From positions 124,001-188,000 of the forward strand of contig JAAVTG010000623.1 of NCBI GenBank assembly GCA_011947345.1: a stretch of 64,000 bases of DNA, in the 5' to 3' direction. Positions 43,146 to 53,117 of this stretch are shown here, piece by piece. The notes beneath the pieces are model-generated. The model was not told where the DNA came from. It saw only the letters and a list, made by a program, of their open reading frames with translations, and made no database searches. How positions within the stretch are numbered: the stretch's first letter is position 1; the number at the start of each line of letters is the position of its first letter. Source of the stretch: Phytophthora quininea (Eukaryota > Oomycota > Peronosporomycetes > Peronosporales > Peronosporaceae). The position numbers were made by a program, and so were the translations under genes.

Positions 43146-43424
43146 ATGCGTCTGTTTCAAGTGCTGATCGTGGCCATAGTCGCCCTGCTAATCAACCCAA
43201 TCATCGCACGTGGCCTCGACACGAACGATCTCGATCCAATCTCCACCGAAGACAGAAAAGGAGGCGGCGTATCCACCAAACGCATTACCTCTCACACCAA
43301 GTTGTCCGGCAGAGTAGACGTCACGGACTACCCAACTCTCGGGAGCGATTCAATAAGTGGTGGCGCAAGACCTTCGACTAGAACCTCGGCGCGTGTGTTG
43401 CCTCCTCAAGACATCTTTAGCTAA
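43146..43424 (+). CDS. Small secreted protein, effector-like
   Basis: 92 residues from ATG 43146. The leader MRLFQVLIVAIVALLINPII is a strong signal peptide with likely cleavage after ARG, and the mature part is about 69 residues, Ser/Thr/Arg-rich, without cysteines. The beginning MRLFQVL is typical of secreted effectors of Phytophthora. A TEDRKGGG stretch recalls the acidic 'EER' part, but there is no RxLR in front of it, so I do not call it an RxLR effector. Its neighbours are an NTPase remnant and housekeeping genes. It could be a truncated effector; an unrelated open stretch follows at 43541-43690. Confidence 0.55.
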   Translation: MRLFQVLIVAIVALLINPIIARGLDTNDLDPISTEDRKGGGVSTKRITSHTKLSGRVDVTDYPTLGSDSISGGARPSTRTSARVLPPQDIFS

Positions 43425-43744
43425 CTAAATAATAGATAGCTACTCTGCAAAGTTGCTTTCTACTGCTTCAACAGTCTGTTGGCTCTCGTCTTAATATCCA
43501 CCGAGTCCGTCCTCCTGATGAGAAGCAAGTTAGCTCTATCATGAATAGTGCACCGCTCAACGAGCTTGAGATCCCGCAAGAAATGTGGATGAGATGCTCG
43601 AGGATTGTCGGAATGAGTTCAACGACAAGGCAAAAACATGGCAAGACAGACAAGAAGAGTGGTAAGCATCAAAACCACGACGAAAAGTAAAGCTAAAGGT
43701 CTATTTTATCAGTTACTCGCACTTCAGTCTTTGTCGTGCAGTAC
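43425..43744. other. Intergenic with short open stretch
   Basis: An ATG at 43541 opens about 49 codons (MNSAPLNELEIPQEMWMRCS...), lysine- and histidine-rich towards its end, with no recognised motif. Otherwise nothing seen. Confidence 0.3.
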
Positions 43745-45287
43745 TTAGAGGTAAGCTGCAATGATTTTCGACACTGGACGGATCCAGTGGCCGGCCTTCC
43801 AGCTGAAGAGGCCATGCAGCACTCGGTCGGGTCTTCGCCAAAGCTGCTCCGTCACAATCTCTGCGTCACGAGTGAGAGCGTCGTATTCTTCCTGCAGTCT
43901 ACGCTGCAGTTCGGGGCTGTGCGTGTAAATGACGAGGTTCGATTCGAGGTCGCAGCCGTAAGAGCGCTGTCCAAAATTCGAGCTGCCCACCACCGTAATT
44001 TGGGGCAGTCCTAATGCAGTTTCTGATAGAGCAGGTCGCCACCACATGCCCTTGCCATGGAACGTCCAGTCCGAGCGATTGAATTCACGCAGCACAGCAG
44101 GAAATTCGCGGTCGCGCGTCCGCTCGAAAAAGTCTTGCTCAATCAACGAATATGCCATGGGAATTGCTCCTTTCAGCCCCGCAGCGCCGTAGAATCCGTT
44201 GGCACGAGGTGCCGCAGAAACCACGTCAAGTCCAGCATGGCAGCGTTCAAGCAGCGTGCTCAAGAACGGCGGGAAATTAAGATATCCTGAAGCGATCTGG
44301 AGCTGTGAACCACGTGGTAAATTCTCGACAAATGACCCTAGTAGTTTTTCGTCGTGGTCCAGCGCAATGGGCGTAAACTGCAGCGTCGGGAATGCCCACG
44401 CGTCTGTAAGCACGTCTGCCTCGTCACGCTCATGCCTACTCGAGTTCACGAGGTCCTCCATCTCGTGCCGCATCGCCTCCTTCGCTTCATTCGAATCGTG
44501 TGCAAGCGCTGGTTGCTTCAAGACATAGTCAGTCTTCGTTCCCGTCAGCGTCTCCAGCTTGACCTTGTAGGAGAATCCAGTCACAAGCTCTACAAACTGA
44601 TGGTAAAAGCGGGCGAGCCCTCCGCACTCAGTCAACTGAACGTAGCGATCCTGTCTGTTGGTGAAATAGTCGTTGCTCAAGTTGGCTCCGCTCAGAACCA
44701 GCGTCTCGTCGACCAAATACACTTTAGCGTGCGAAACACCCAACGTCTCATTGAACGGCGGTGGCAGTTTGGCCTTCAGCCCCGACAACTGAGGCACGCG
44801 GAACAAGAAGAGCTCGACATTGTCCGGGAACTCCTTCAGCAGCGGCGCCAGCATCGTGACAGAGCTAGCCTTCAGTCCTCCTCGTTGACCTCGTGAGTAG
44901 TCCAACACGATCTGCACTTGCAGCTGCGGTCGCTCCCGCAGCCTCGTCGCCAGCGTTTCCACCAGTTCTTGTTCCAGCTTCCCCGTGCCCAAATACAGCG
45001 AAGAAATGGACACGCGCGTCTCTGCCTGCTTGATATTACTCAGCAACTGCTGGTAAAGTCTGTCGGAGTCCCCAGCAACTTCACATCGGCGCTGCGAAGC
45101 GGGAACAGTCTGGAGTGCTGAGCCAATGACCGGAACAAATGTTCATAGCTCAGTCCTGACGCTTCTGCTCGGTTTCCATCGACGGTGGTAGCACCAAAGC
45201 TAGATCTTGCCACTGCGGACCCTGTCGAATAGGCGACTTCGTGTACGGCTGCCTGTGGACTCGACGGTGCAGCTTGGGAGAAGCCAT
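43745..45287 (-). CDS. PGS1: Phosphatidylglycerophosphate synthase (PLD-type, PGS1)
   Basis: Makes phosphatidylglycerophosphate from CDP-diacylglycerol and glycerol-3-phosphate, the committed step to cardiolipin in mitochondria. Two HKD-type catalytic motifs are visible: HAKVYLVDETLVLSGANLSN and FHGKGMWWRPALSE...VVGSSNFGQRS. The N-terminal region FRSLAQHSRLFPLRSADVKL, DFYQQLLSNIKQAETRV, ISSLYLGTG is characteristic of eukaryotic PGS1. One T appears to be missing near 45055, between TPTDF and YQQLL. I give ATG 45287 as start because MASPKLHRRVHRQPYTKSPI looks like a mitochondrial presequence, but joining it to the body needs another shift near 45.16 kb. The start is therefore uncertain. The gene is head-to-head with the AAGAB homologue. 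Confidence 0.85.
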
Positions 45288-45326
45288 CCCCGTCGCCAGA
45301 TGAGAAAATGCGTTCTGCGGTAAAAA

Positions 45327-46256
45327 ATGAGCACTCTGGTTAAGTACGAATCCAAGCCACTCAAACAGTCACCAAGCGCAATGGCGGAGGCGTCGAGGCT
45401 GCTGGTGTTGAGCGATGCAGATAGCTGGGACATAGTTGCCAAGCTGCATCAGCTCTGCGGAGATGAAGCTGATGCGGCTGAGGAGGTTTGCGTACTTAAC
45501 CTCAAGACCAAGTACTACAACGCTGCAGTGGAAGTGCACCGACACCAAGTGAAGGACAATGCGCCAGTTACAAACTTAGCGCACCCACTGCACGAGTACG
45601 AGGCACTGCTTTGTGTGGTGGACGCTGGAAGGAGAGATAGCTTTCTGCATCTGGGTCGCTACCTGAAGACGGTGGTGGACGTTGTGCCGTACGACGTGTG
45701 TCTGCTGGCGGCGGAGACCAAGACGGCGACCAAAGAGAGTGTGCAGAAGATGGAGAGCTGGAGTCAGGACAACGGCTTCGAATTTGTCAACTTGGATGCT
45801 GAAGGGGTGGAAGGAGACGAAGACAGTGTTATTGACGAGAAGCACGGCGTGGAGAGGGTGCTGGAAGCGCTGCAGTGCACCATGTGGGGGTCCATGGAGA
45901 TGCTCAAGCCAGAGGTGGAGAAGGTTGAGTCGTCGCCAGAGACGGAGGACGGAGATCATCTTTCGGAGAAGAAGGAAGAGAGTAGCAATCAGGAGGAAGA
46001 CAAAGTGGACGATGATTCAAGACTACAGAGCTTGTTGCAAGCGCTGGAGAGCTCGACTGGCGACGCTTCCGACGGTGAGGAAGGTGACGGCGACTTTGAC
46101 ATGAGCGAGTTCAGTGCCTTGCTTTCGCAGGTTCGCAATGTCCGCGATGAGGGCCAGACACTGACGGATGAGCAGCGTCGTGAACGTGCGGCCGAGGTGG
46201 CCATGAAGCTTTGGACCTTCCTCGGTGCCGATGATGAGGGCTCGGACTCGGATTAA
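45327..46256 (+). CDS. AAGAB: Alpha/gamma-adaptin-binding protein p34 (AAGAB) homologue
   Basis: 309 residues from ATG 45327; a second ATG at 45381 (MAEASRLLVL) is an alternative start. The N-terminal half is a GTPase-like domain without nucleotide-binding motifs (EYEALLCVVDAGRRDSFLHL, VPYDVCLLAAETKTATKESV, FEFVNLDAEG). The middle is acidic and disordered. The C-terminus has the family's conserved helix region FSALLSQVRNVRDEGQTLTD then RRERAAEVAMKLWTFLGAD. The family (human AAGAB, yeast Irc6) chaperones assembly of clathrin adaptor complexes AP-1 and AP-2 in the cytosol. It shares a short (40-base) divergent promoter with PGS1. Confidence 0.8.
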   Translation: MSTLVKYESKPLKQSPSAMAEASRLLVLSDADSWDIVAKLHQLCGDEADAAEEVCVLNLKTKYYNAAVEVHRHQVKDNAPVTNLAHPLHEYEALLCVVDAGRRDSFLHLGRYLKTVVDVVPYDVCLLAAETKTATKESVQKMESWSQDNGFEFVNLDAEGVEGDEDSVIDEKHGVERVLEALQCTMWGSMEMLKPEVEKVESSPETEDGDHLSEKKEESSNQEEDKVDDDSRLQSLLQALESSTGDASDGEEGDGDFDMSEFSALLSQVRNVRDEGQTLTDEQRRERAAEVAMKLWTFLGADDEGSDSD

Positions 46257-46299
46257 TATTTTGATTGATTGAAAATAGTGTTTTGATCGATTGATGTAA

Positions 46300-46314
46300 G
46301 CTCATTCTCAAATT
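46300..46314 (+). promoter_or_regulatory. Initiator element of Crinkler-like copy 2
   Basis: GCTCATTCTCAAATT matches the oomycete initiator consensus (GCTCATTYYNCAWTT) nearly base for base and lies only 5 bases before the ATG at 46320. This suggests the locus still has a working transcription start. Confidence 0.6.
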
Positions 46315-46319
46315 CCACG

Positions 46320-48444
46320 ATGTCGAGGCAGATGTGGGCCCAGCTAGTCGAACTGACGGGGGTCGTGCGCTTGGTGGTACCTGATGTTACAACTACGGAT
46401 GAACTCAGTCAGATAGTATGTGCGGCGTATCCCAATACCTTCGCGGGGATCGATCCCTTCGACTGGTGGGTGTTCGAGAACGCCGCGGCGCAAATGGCGG
46501 GATCACGCTTCGAAGGAGATATTGGACCACACGGAGAACAGAAAACCAGTCCAATTGTACCGCTGTGGAACGTTTGGTACATTCTAATTGATGAAGACGA
46601 CGAAGAGAGGGAGAAACCCGCTGATACAGTGGCAATTCACAGGACACAGGATAATGTGAAGGGCCTTCGAGAAGCAGTTTTCGACAGGTGCAAAGACAAT
46701 CTGGTAGGTCGCTCTGTAGTAGATCTGAAAGTTTACGAGGACCGAACGGCGTTCGTTGCAGAACTGGAGACTCGTGATTCTATCGCTTCTATCAATGGGA
46801 CGGGCCTCTCAGCAAGAACTGCGATCATTGTGGAAGCACCCCTACGCCATCGTATCGCAACCCCATTGTGTATCAGTGGTCGTGAGCTGCGACCGCTCTC
46901 AAACGAGCTTTCACAAGAATTAGACAGGGTTTTTCAATTGCTGACGGGTGGCAGACAAATTTCCCACGCAGTCGAGACCTCCAATCTCCATTATTTTTCC
47001 AGAGTAATGGCGATTTTCCACCATGGTATTTCGTGCGGGTGGAGGAATCTATGCTTTGGGGGATTATCATGGAACAGATTCTAACTAATGGTAGTTTGGA
47101 TGACACATCCCGCGTCGTGATTGTGGGTTCTCCTGGAGTGGGGAAATCATGCATCCTCATGCTGATAGCTTTTTATTTGGCGGTTGTGCTGAAGTTCAAG
47201 GTGTTGGTTGTTCGCAAGCTGAAAACGGTGAACGTCTCAAATGCAGTGATTTATCTTGATGGAGAACAGGGCAAGTATGGTTGCACACGTCACGTTACGG
47301 CACCACAAATCAATGACCTTTGTCGGTCTAGAATGCTACAAGGCGCGTGCGTTCTGGTTGATGGGTATTTGCAAGAAGATGTCGACCGATCGGAGGATCT
47401 AAGATCTTTTCGCCTTCTTGCAACATCGTGTCAGTACGATGAGAAGAAGGATGACACCAGTGACTTGGTCGTATTACCAGCGTGGCACAAAGAGGATCTA
47501 TTGCTTTTTACGCGACAAACGAACTGGAAGCAACTGGTTGGGCTTGATCCTGAGCTGGGCCTATCTCCTCTGGTGAAAGAGCAATATTATTTCAGCGGTG
47601 GCAGTATCCGAGAGTTTGGCAGAACGCCTGAAAATCTTAAAAGAGAGTCGCGTGGAATTGCATTGTGGAGAGTCGGAAACAAGGATTCGACCTTGTTAGC
47701 AACTTTTGCAGTTCAGGCCAGGTGGAACAACTTCGTCGTCATTACATTCAAGATCGCACTAGCAAGTTGCATTATTTGAATGCTTCCTTCTGGAAAGTGG
47801 TGGTCAATTCAGGCTATGTGTTGAAAATGGTTGAACCTTTCGTGAGTTTGAAAGCCCAAGTGGAGCTGTGCCAAAACAGTGCGCAGTGGGCTTTTGGGTA
47901 AATCATACGAACAATGTTTGCATGTTGCTGTTCGCCAATCTCTCGAGGCGCAGAGTGCTTTGCTGTGACGTTGCGTGTGGTGAAGCAGTCCATGAAAGTG
48001 AGGGATAGAAGTGAATTACAAGTTGAAAGTGGACAGAATATGGAGGAGCGTAAAAATCGCCTGCGTAGCATTTCGGGAGGGATGTATTGGTATCCTGATT
48101 GGCCTCAACGTCACCTCATTGATGTGGTCGTGACTTGCAACGTTGTCAGTGTTGATTTCATCACGGGAAGAGAATTTTCGAAACGAGTCGTTGCGTTAAT
48201 TCAAGCAACTATTGAAGATCACAAGACGTTTAACCTGGATCATTGAAAGACGCTGAGTGACGAGTTGGACCAGAACCCCGGTTTTGAAGGTCTCGATCGC
48301 GTGTTTGTTGTGGTTGGGCCTGACGAAGTGAAATGCTCTCGGTTCAAACTGGAGGACGTTCCGCAGTCTGTTGAATATTTGATAAGCCACTTCAAACCGG
48401 AAGATTTCTGCGTTGATCTACGACGGGTCACAAACTACAGCTAA
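46320..48444 (+). pseudogene. Crinkler/RHS-like P-loop NTPase, copy 2 (few defects)
   Basis: Starts at ATG 46320 (MSRQMWAQLVELTGVVRLVV). The header has FENAAAQMAG, VKGLREAVFDRCK and DLKVYED, with no LFLAK motif. After a frame change near 46.99 kb comes FPPWYFVRVEES, then the P-loop VVIVGSPGVGKSCILMLIAF, VIYLDGEQGKYG, VLVDGYLQED and YYFSGGSIREFGR. Another shift near 47.67 kb leads to EQLRRHYIQDRTSKLHYL, and one near 47.90 kb to GGMYWYPDWPQRHLIDVVVT. A TGA at 48244-48246 lies where copy 1 has a tryptophan-containing QQWA. The C-terminus is FVVVGPDEVKCSRFKLED to 48444. Less decayed than copy 1; some defects may be sequence errors. Confidence 0.65.
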
Positions 48445-48671
48445 TGCAGCGAGTGATAAGGAAGCTCGATAACAAGCCTTCGAACGAATTGGTAAGACGA
48501 TGGAGATATTTTATTGCAGCGAGTTTGATGAGGTAATAAATTCGGCATTGTAATATTTTCATTGGTCGAAAATATATTATACCGCGATACCATTGGTCAA
48601 AACAATATTTTCCCGGTAACTTTCGCCTCGAGATAGATACATTTTCGTTTGGTGGTTGATACGGTTGCAAC

Positions 48672-49118
48672 ATGGCGGACGGGCAGAGCGAGGTGAACCT
48701 GGTGGATCTGTCGCTGGAGCAGCTGAGCTCGCTCAAGGGCCAATTGGAGAAGGAGCTGCAGCAGCTCACGACCAGCTTCGGCGGCCTGCGCGAGGCCCAG
48801 TCGCGCTTCTCCGAGTCCAAGGAGGCGCTCAAGAGTCTGGCGGCCGCCGACCAGGACAAGGAGGTGCTGGTGCCGCTCACAGCGTCCATGTTCGTGCCCG
48901 GCAAGCTGTCCAGCAAGCAGGAGGTGCTGGTGGACGTGGGGACGGGCTACTTCGTGCAGCAGTCGACGGATAAGGCGCAGCAATTCATGGACCGGAAAGT
49001 GGAGTTTCTGCAGAGCAACACGGACCAGCTCAAGACGGTGATCGAGGGCAAGCGCAACATGCTGGAGGCGGTGCTCATGATCATGCAGCAGAAGATGCAG
49101 GAGGCCCAACGCGGCTAG
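48672..49118 (+). CDS. PFDN5: Prefoldin subunit 5
   Basis: 148 residues from ATG 48672, the normal length for this alpha-type prefoldin subunit. Two long helices (LSLEQLSSLKGQLEKELQQL and FLQSNTDQLKTVIEGKRNML) flank a beta hairpin with VPLTASMFVPGKL and VLVDVGTGYFVQQ, which is the family signature. Prefoldin is a cytosolic hexamer that passes unfolded actin and tubulin to the CCT chaperonin. The gene is intact and intronless. Confidence 0.95.
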   Translation: MADGQSEVNLVDLSLEQLSSLKGQLEKELQQLTTSFGGLREAQSRFSESKEALKSLAAADQDKEVLVPLTASMFVPGKLSSKQEVLVDVGTGYFVQQSTDKAQQFMDRKVEFLQSNTDQLKTVIEGKRNMLEAVLMIMQQKMQEAQRG

Positions 49119-49303
49119 AAGAAGCTGCAGCAATACAATTAACAGAGGGACAATATAACTGTGACGTGTGTCATTCTGTTGCAACAGTTACAACTCAATG
49201 CTGCTGTAGCTCAAGAGCGCAATCTCTCTCTTGTCTTGGGAGCTCTGCAATGTTTTGTGTCTTTGGGGCCTTGTAGTTCTTGGAAGCTTCAGCTCTTGGT
49301 CGG

Positions 49304-49636
49304 TCAATAAATATGCACGAGTCCGTAGGAGAGCGTCCAGAAGAGGATGAAGCTGAGCGCCTGCGACATGACGCCGGCGAAGATGAAGCTCAGGGCGTTG
49401 GTGTTAAAGTAGATCTTGACGTCCATGCGCAGCTTGAAGACCCAGAGCGCCAGCGCCGTGACCACGTAGGCGGCGGCCAGGAACGCGAAGCCCTGCAGCC
49501 CCGTCATGCCCGTGATGCCGGCGATGCAGCCGGCGATGACGCACATGGACGTGTGCACGTACTCGACGGCCTTCTCGTTGTGCTTCATGTTCTCCATCGA
49601 GAAGAACTCGACGCGCTTGTCCTGCAGCGCCTCCAT
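49304..49636 (-). CDS. EMC6: ER membrane protein complex subunit 6
   Basis: About 110 residues from the ATG at 49636 (MEALQDKRVEFFSMENMKHN). Family motifs are NEKAVEYVHTSMCVIAGCIA, GITGMTGLQGFAFLAAAY and a C-terminus FILFWTLSYGLVHIY, very like animal EMC6/TMEM93. Three hydrophobic segments fit the known topology. EMC inserts tail-anchored and multi-pass proteins into the ER. A splice acceptor-like TTGGATCCCCAG lies just upstream (49651), so a further 5' exon and an earlier start are possible. Confidence 0.9.
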   Translation of the reverse strand: MEALQDKRVEFFSMENMKHNEKAVEYVHTSMCVIAGCIAGITGMTGLQGFAFLAAAYVVTALALWVFKLRMDVKIYFNTNALSFIFAGVMSQALSFILFWTLSYGLVHIY

Positions 49637-50021
49637 CTTGGTCTTGTCGCCTGGGGATCCAAAATATCTTGTGAAATGTATGCAATAAAGGGGACATCTG
49701 TGATTGGTTGATATTGTGCAAATGGATGTATCACACATCAAATTGGTTGCCCGCGAACTTGTGTCAGTTTGAATTCAAACATCCGAAGTTTGAATATCTT
49801 GACGATTGTGCATCAAAAGCTTGCAGTGTGCAACATTCCCGCTCGAGCTCACGTGGCTGTCTCCGCTGTCTGCTGTCTGCTGCTTCACTCGCTTCTTCGT
49901 GGACTTACATAGCTTTCATATTTCATATCCAGTACGTTATTACCATGACAACGTCTACCCGATTCGTTTACTGACTTCCTGCGCCAATTGCTATAGTTTT
50001 CCCCACGAAGACGTCGACACT
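49637..50021. other. Divergent intergenic region
   Basis: Separates EMC6 (minus) from an unknown plus-strand gene. It may include a 5' exon of EMC6. No other gene seen. Confidence 0.35.
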
Positions 50022-50528
50022 ATGACGCAGAGATCAAAGGTGGCGCCTCGACGGCCGTGGAACTCCATGACGGGGCTGCTGCTGCACAGTCGCTTACTAC
50101 ACAACACGATGACGCTGATGGAGCACCAGGAGAGCTGCGAGCGACTGATAGTGCGTAGCCCACGACGATGGAGCGTCGAGACCTCAGCGCCCACAGCCGC
50201 ACCAGTCGCTAAGCCGCTGGCCAAGCCGTTGGTGTTCCGGAAAACCAAGAGAGAACTGGAGCGAGAGCAGCAACAACGACAGGAGATCGAGCGGGTGGAG
50301 AACAAGAAACGTCGCGTTCAAGAGATGACGCACAGGCGCAGTCGTCCAAAGTGTGCACGTGTGTTGCAGTGGTCATGTCGACGAGCCTCGTTATATTTGC
50401 GTGCACGAAGGGAGCTTGCGGTTGGCGGGCCGCGCGCTCAATCTCGACGACGACTGCTGTTTTGAAGGACGGACGAGAGGTGCAATTGAGATCAACAGCA
50501 AAGTCGTCCGGTATACTATGAGCCGATG
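50022..50528 (+). CDS. Hypothetical protein (frame interrupted)
   Basis: I do not recognise it. ATG 50022 opens MTQRSKVAPRRPWNSMTGLL, then an Arg/Glu-rich helix (KRELEREQQQRQEIERVENK). Near 50350 the coding look passes to another frame with CCSGHVDEPRYICVHEGSLR then LAGRALNLDDDCCFEGRTRG, ending at 50526-50528. The first frame alone would end at 50465. The second part is acidic and balanced like a folded domain, so I believe the two belong together, about 165 residues. The join is not a simple one-base loss and could hide two errors. Confidence 0.4.
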
Positions 50529-50736
50529 AAGTCGCCATTTTTTTGCTTTTTGACTGAGGAAACAACTTCCTCGCGCAGCAGCCTACAGGAAAATATATAG
50601 AGAAACAATTGGCATCAATACGCATAGCGTCCAGCGTTATAGTGTCCTCCTGCGTCCTCCAGAATCCCAATATTCGCAGCGCACTTAGCCTTAATGTGTT
50701 AAGTTCGCATTCAATCAGAAGAACATCGCCACTGGG

Positions 50737-50973
50737 ATGGGTGTGCAAGAGCTGGCGGTGACCGCCGCGTACGTGTCCGGGGCGGTCTGCATCGTGCTGT
50801 TCACGCTGGCTGTGGGCTGGATCGTCGTGTGGAAGTGCGTGCTGGCCAAGATGCCCTTCGTGCAGGAGTTATTCGACCTCAAGCCCAAGAAACCTTCAGC
50901 GTACGATGAAAAGTCCATTTCGTTCCAGGATCGGTACCAGGCCTACAAGCGGGTGCGTCTGCCGCTCAATTAA
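50737..50973 (+). CDS. SMIM13: Small single-pass membrane protein (SMIM13-like)
   Basis: 78 residues from ATG 50737. One transmembrane helix (VSGAVCIVLFTLAVGWIVVW) is followed by KCVLAKMPFVQELFDLKPKK, which matches the GWxxVWxxxLxKxxFxxEL region of animal SMIM13. The C-terminal tail is short, polar and probably cytosolic. Function of this family is unknown. Intact, intronless. Confidence 0.7.
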   Translation: MGVQELAVTAAYVSGAVCIVLFTLAVGWIVVWKCVLAKMPFVQELFDLKPKKPSAYDEKSISFQDRYQAYKRVRLPLN

Positions 50974-51136
50974 ACTCATATCTATCACTCCAATTGATTT
51001 TGCAATGTTTTGTGCCTCTTGTCATTGCAGAAACGACATGCAACGAGGATTTCTTGACCAGGAGAAACGTCACCACCAAAATGACGAGCGAGGGCATGGA
51101 ACGCTCCGAAATAAACTATGGAATCGTCTTGATTGC

Positions 51137-51731
51137 CTACCGGACCAGCCACTTACCGCCGCTTTCTTCGCTGTCGTCGTTCTGCTGCAGCTGACGCACC
51201 AACTCCAGATACTCGTTGGTGTCCTTGCTGGAAGGTTGGTTCTGGTTACCAGCACTGCTCTGCACCTCTGCAGCCTTCTGCTTCTGTGCTGCCAGAGCCA
51301 TCCTCTCCTCTAGAGACAGCTGCGTGGAGGAGGAATGGGAGATAACCTCCGCCTTGGACTTGGCCAGGGCTTCCTCACGTTTCCGACGGAGTTCCTCGTC
51401 CCCTTCGGACTGTTGATTAGCAGCGCCGTATTTGCGTTCTGCTGACTCTGGGTCCCATTCTCGCAGCGCATTTAGTGTGGGCTTCTTCACTTGAGCTTGT
51501 AGCTCTGGTGGCAGCTCCCAGTAGCTCCGTCCCAGCGCCATATTGAAATAGTACGTCCGCTGTCCATGTATCACAAAGTTTGGCAGTGAATATCGTTTAG
51601 AATATGAGTGCTTTGGCAGAATAAATGGCATGACGAGGAAGCCCGCTGTCTGTAGAGAAAGAATGCGCGCTTACCCCGCTGGTTGGGTCCACGTGCTCCG
51701 TCCAGAAGCCTGTCTTCTTGGGTGTCTCCAT
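51137..51731 (-). CDS. WW-domain protein
   Basis: Exon 1 (51731-51675) encodes METPKKTGFWTEHVDPTSG. A GTAAGC donor and a GGACAG acceptor remove 115 bases, and exon 2 (51559-51137) continues RTYYFNMALGRSYWELPPEL. The splice completes a WW domain: W11 ... SGRTYYFN ... W-E-L-P, which binds proline-rich ligands. The C-terminal half is charged and helical (DEELRRKREEALAKSKAEVI, LSLEERMALAAQKQKAAEVQ). About 160 residues. Possibly an RNA-processing or transcription adaptor (inference). It lies next to PEX7 on the same strand. Confidence 0.75.
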
Positions 51732-51811
51732 GTTGCTACACTTCAGCGACGAAAGGCAAAGTGGTGGTATACAAAACCACAGTCGTTTGCATTAAGTTCG
51801 CACTTAGGAGT

Positions 51812-52988
51812 CTAGCGTGGTGGTGACGGTGGAGGCCCGCCAAAGTAGTTCCAGACAGCAACTTGTCGATCCCAAGAGCACGAAGCAACCAATCCATCCA
51901 CAAAGAGACTGAAATCAAAGCCAAACACGAACTCGCTGTGGTGTTGCGCGTTCTGCAGACGTGGATAGGGTGATTTGGTGTTCCAGATGCCAACCGACAT
52001 GTCGTACGACACAGAAGCGATTACGTCAGGGTCGTGGGGCGAGCACTTGATCCTCTTGACGCCGTAACTGTGTCCTGGAAGCATTCGAACCTCACGAGAA
52101 GGGTTTCGTATGTCCTGTAAATAAAAATATTACAAGTTAGAATTGTTGTAGCATTTTCAAAAGGAAACCTTTTTGAACAATCGTACCCAGACTTTGATGG
52201 CGCAGTCTGATGAGCCAGAGACGACTTCAAACTGGTTGTACTTGTTCCAGTCCAGCGCAAGCACTTCGTTGCCATGTGCAGGGATGGTAGTTACAGAGCG
52301 AGCGCTGTTGAGGTCCCAGATCTTCACAGTTCCATCTCCCGAGCAGGACGCAACCAACGAATTGTTCTGCGTGTTCCAGACGGCATTATACACTGCGCTA
52401 GAGTGTTCCGCCAGTGTCAGCACCGAGTGAGGCACCTCTGGTTTCCAAATCTTGACTGTTCCGTCCCAGGACGCCGACGCGAAGGAATCTTTGGCCACGA
52501 CGTTCCAGTTGACACCCGAGACCTCCTTCTGGTGCTCGTGATAATTCTGGATCGGGAATTGATCTCTCGTCTGCAAGTGCCACAACTTGAGCGACCCGTT
52601 CGCACAGGAGCTCACCAATTGCTGGCCGTGGTTCTCACTCCACGCGCAGTCGTACACACCCTCGGGCGTGTCAAAAGCTCGAACCTGCTCGTAAAAGAAA
52701 AACATTATTAGCAATAATCACACCATTTTCCAAGGAGAATCGACCTACCGGCGCTAAGCCTCCTGCCGGCATCATCTCGTACACATACTGGCGGCCATTG
52801 CCTACAATCCCAAAGTATTGGGCAGTTCCGACAGCCACCAGGTTGTCCACGAACGGACTGAACTCCACCTAGAGCGAATGGACGGCAGTGTGAGTACAGT
52901 GGTTGTAGTATTTATTACGGGGATGCAGAAGCACTCGCACCGCGTAGCCGTGGAGCTCCGTCTGCGTCTGTCGCGGCTGCAGGAACAT
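51812..52988 (-). CDS. PEX7: Peroxisomal targeting signal 2 receptor PEX7
   Basis: Four exons (52988-52941, 52868 to about 52749, 52684-52187, 52114-51812) join cleanly at GT-AG introns and give about 320 residues. The N-terminus MFLQPRQTQTELHGYA + VEFSPFVDNLVAVGTAQYFG is the PEX7 signature. Six or so WD40 repeats follow: GSLKLWHLQT, GTVKIWKPEV, GTVKIWDLNS, CAIKVWDIRN, MSVGIWNTKS, RQVAVWNYFG. It binds PTS2 signals in the cytosol and delivers them with PEX5 to the peroxisome. All reading frames are intact. Confidence 0.95.
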
Positions 52989-53117
52989 GGCGCCGATGAG
53001 CTTCTGGCCGCACTTAGCAACTTCAAGGGCTAGCTATGTAATTTTCATAAATAAAACATGCTGATCTTTGTATACAGTATACAAATCGCAGGTACTGCCA
53101 GTCAGTTCGCAATTCAC

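Noticed and set aside
43146..43424. Calling the secreted peptide an RxLR effector
   Set aside because: There is no RxLR in the 30-60 residue window; TEDR alone is not sufficient.
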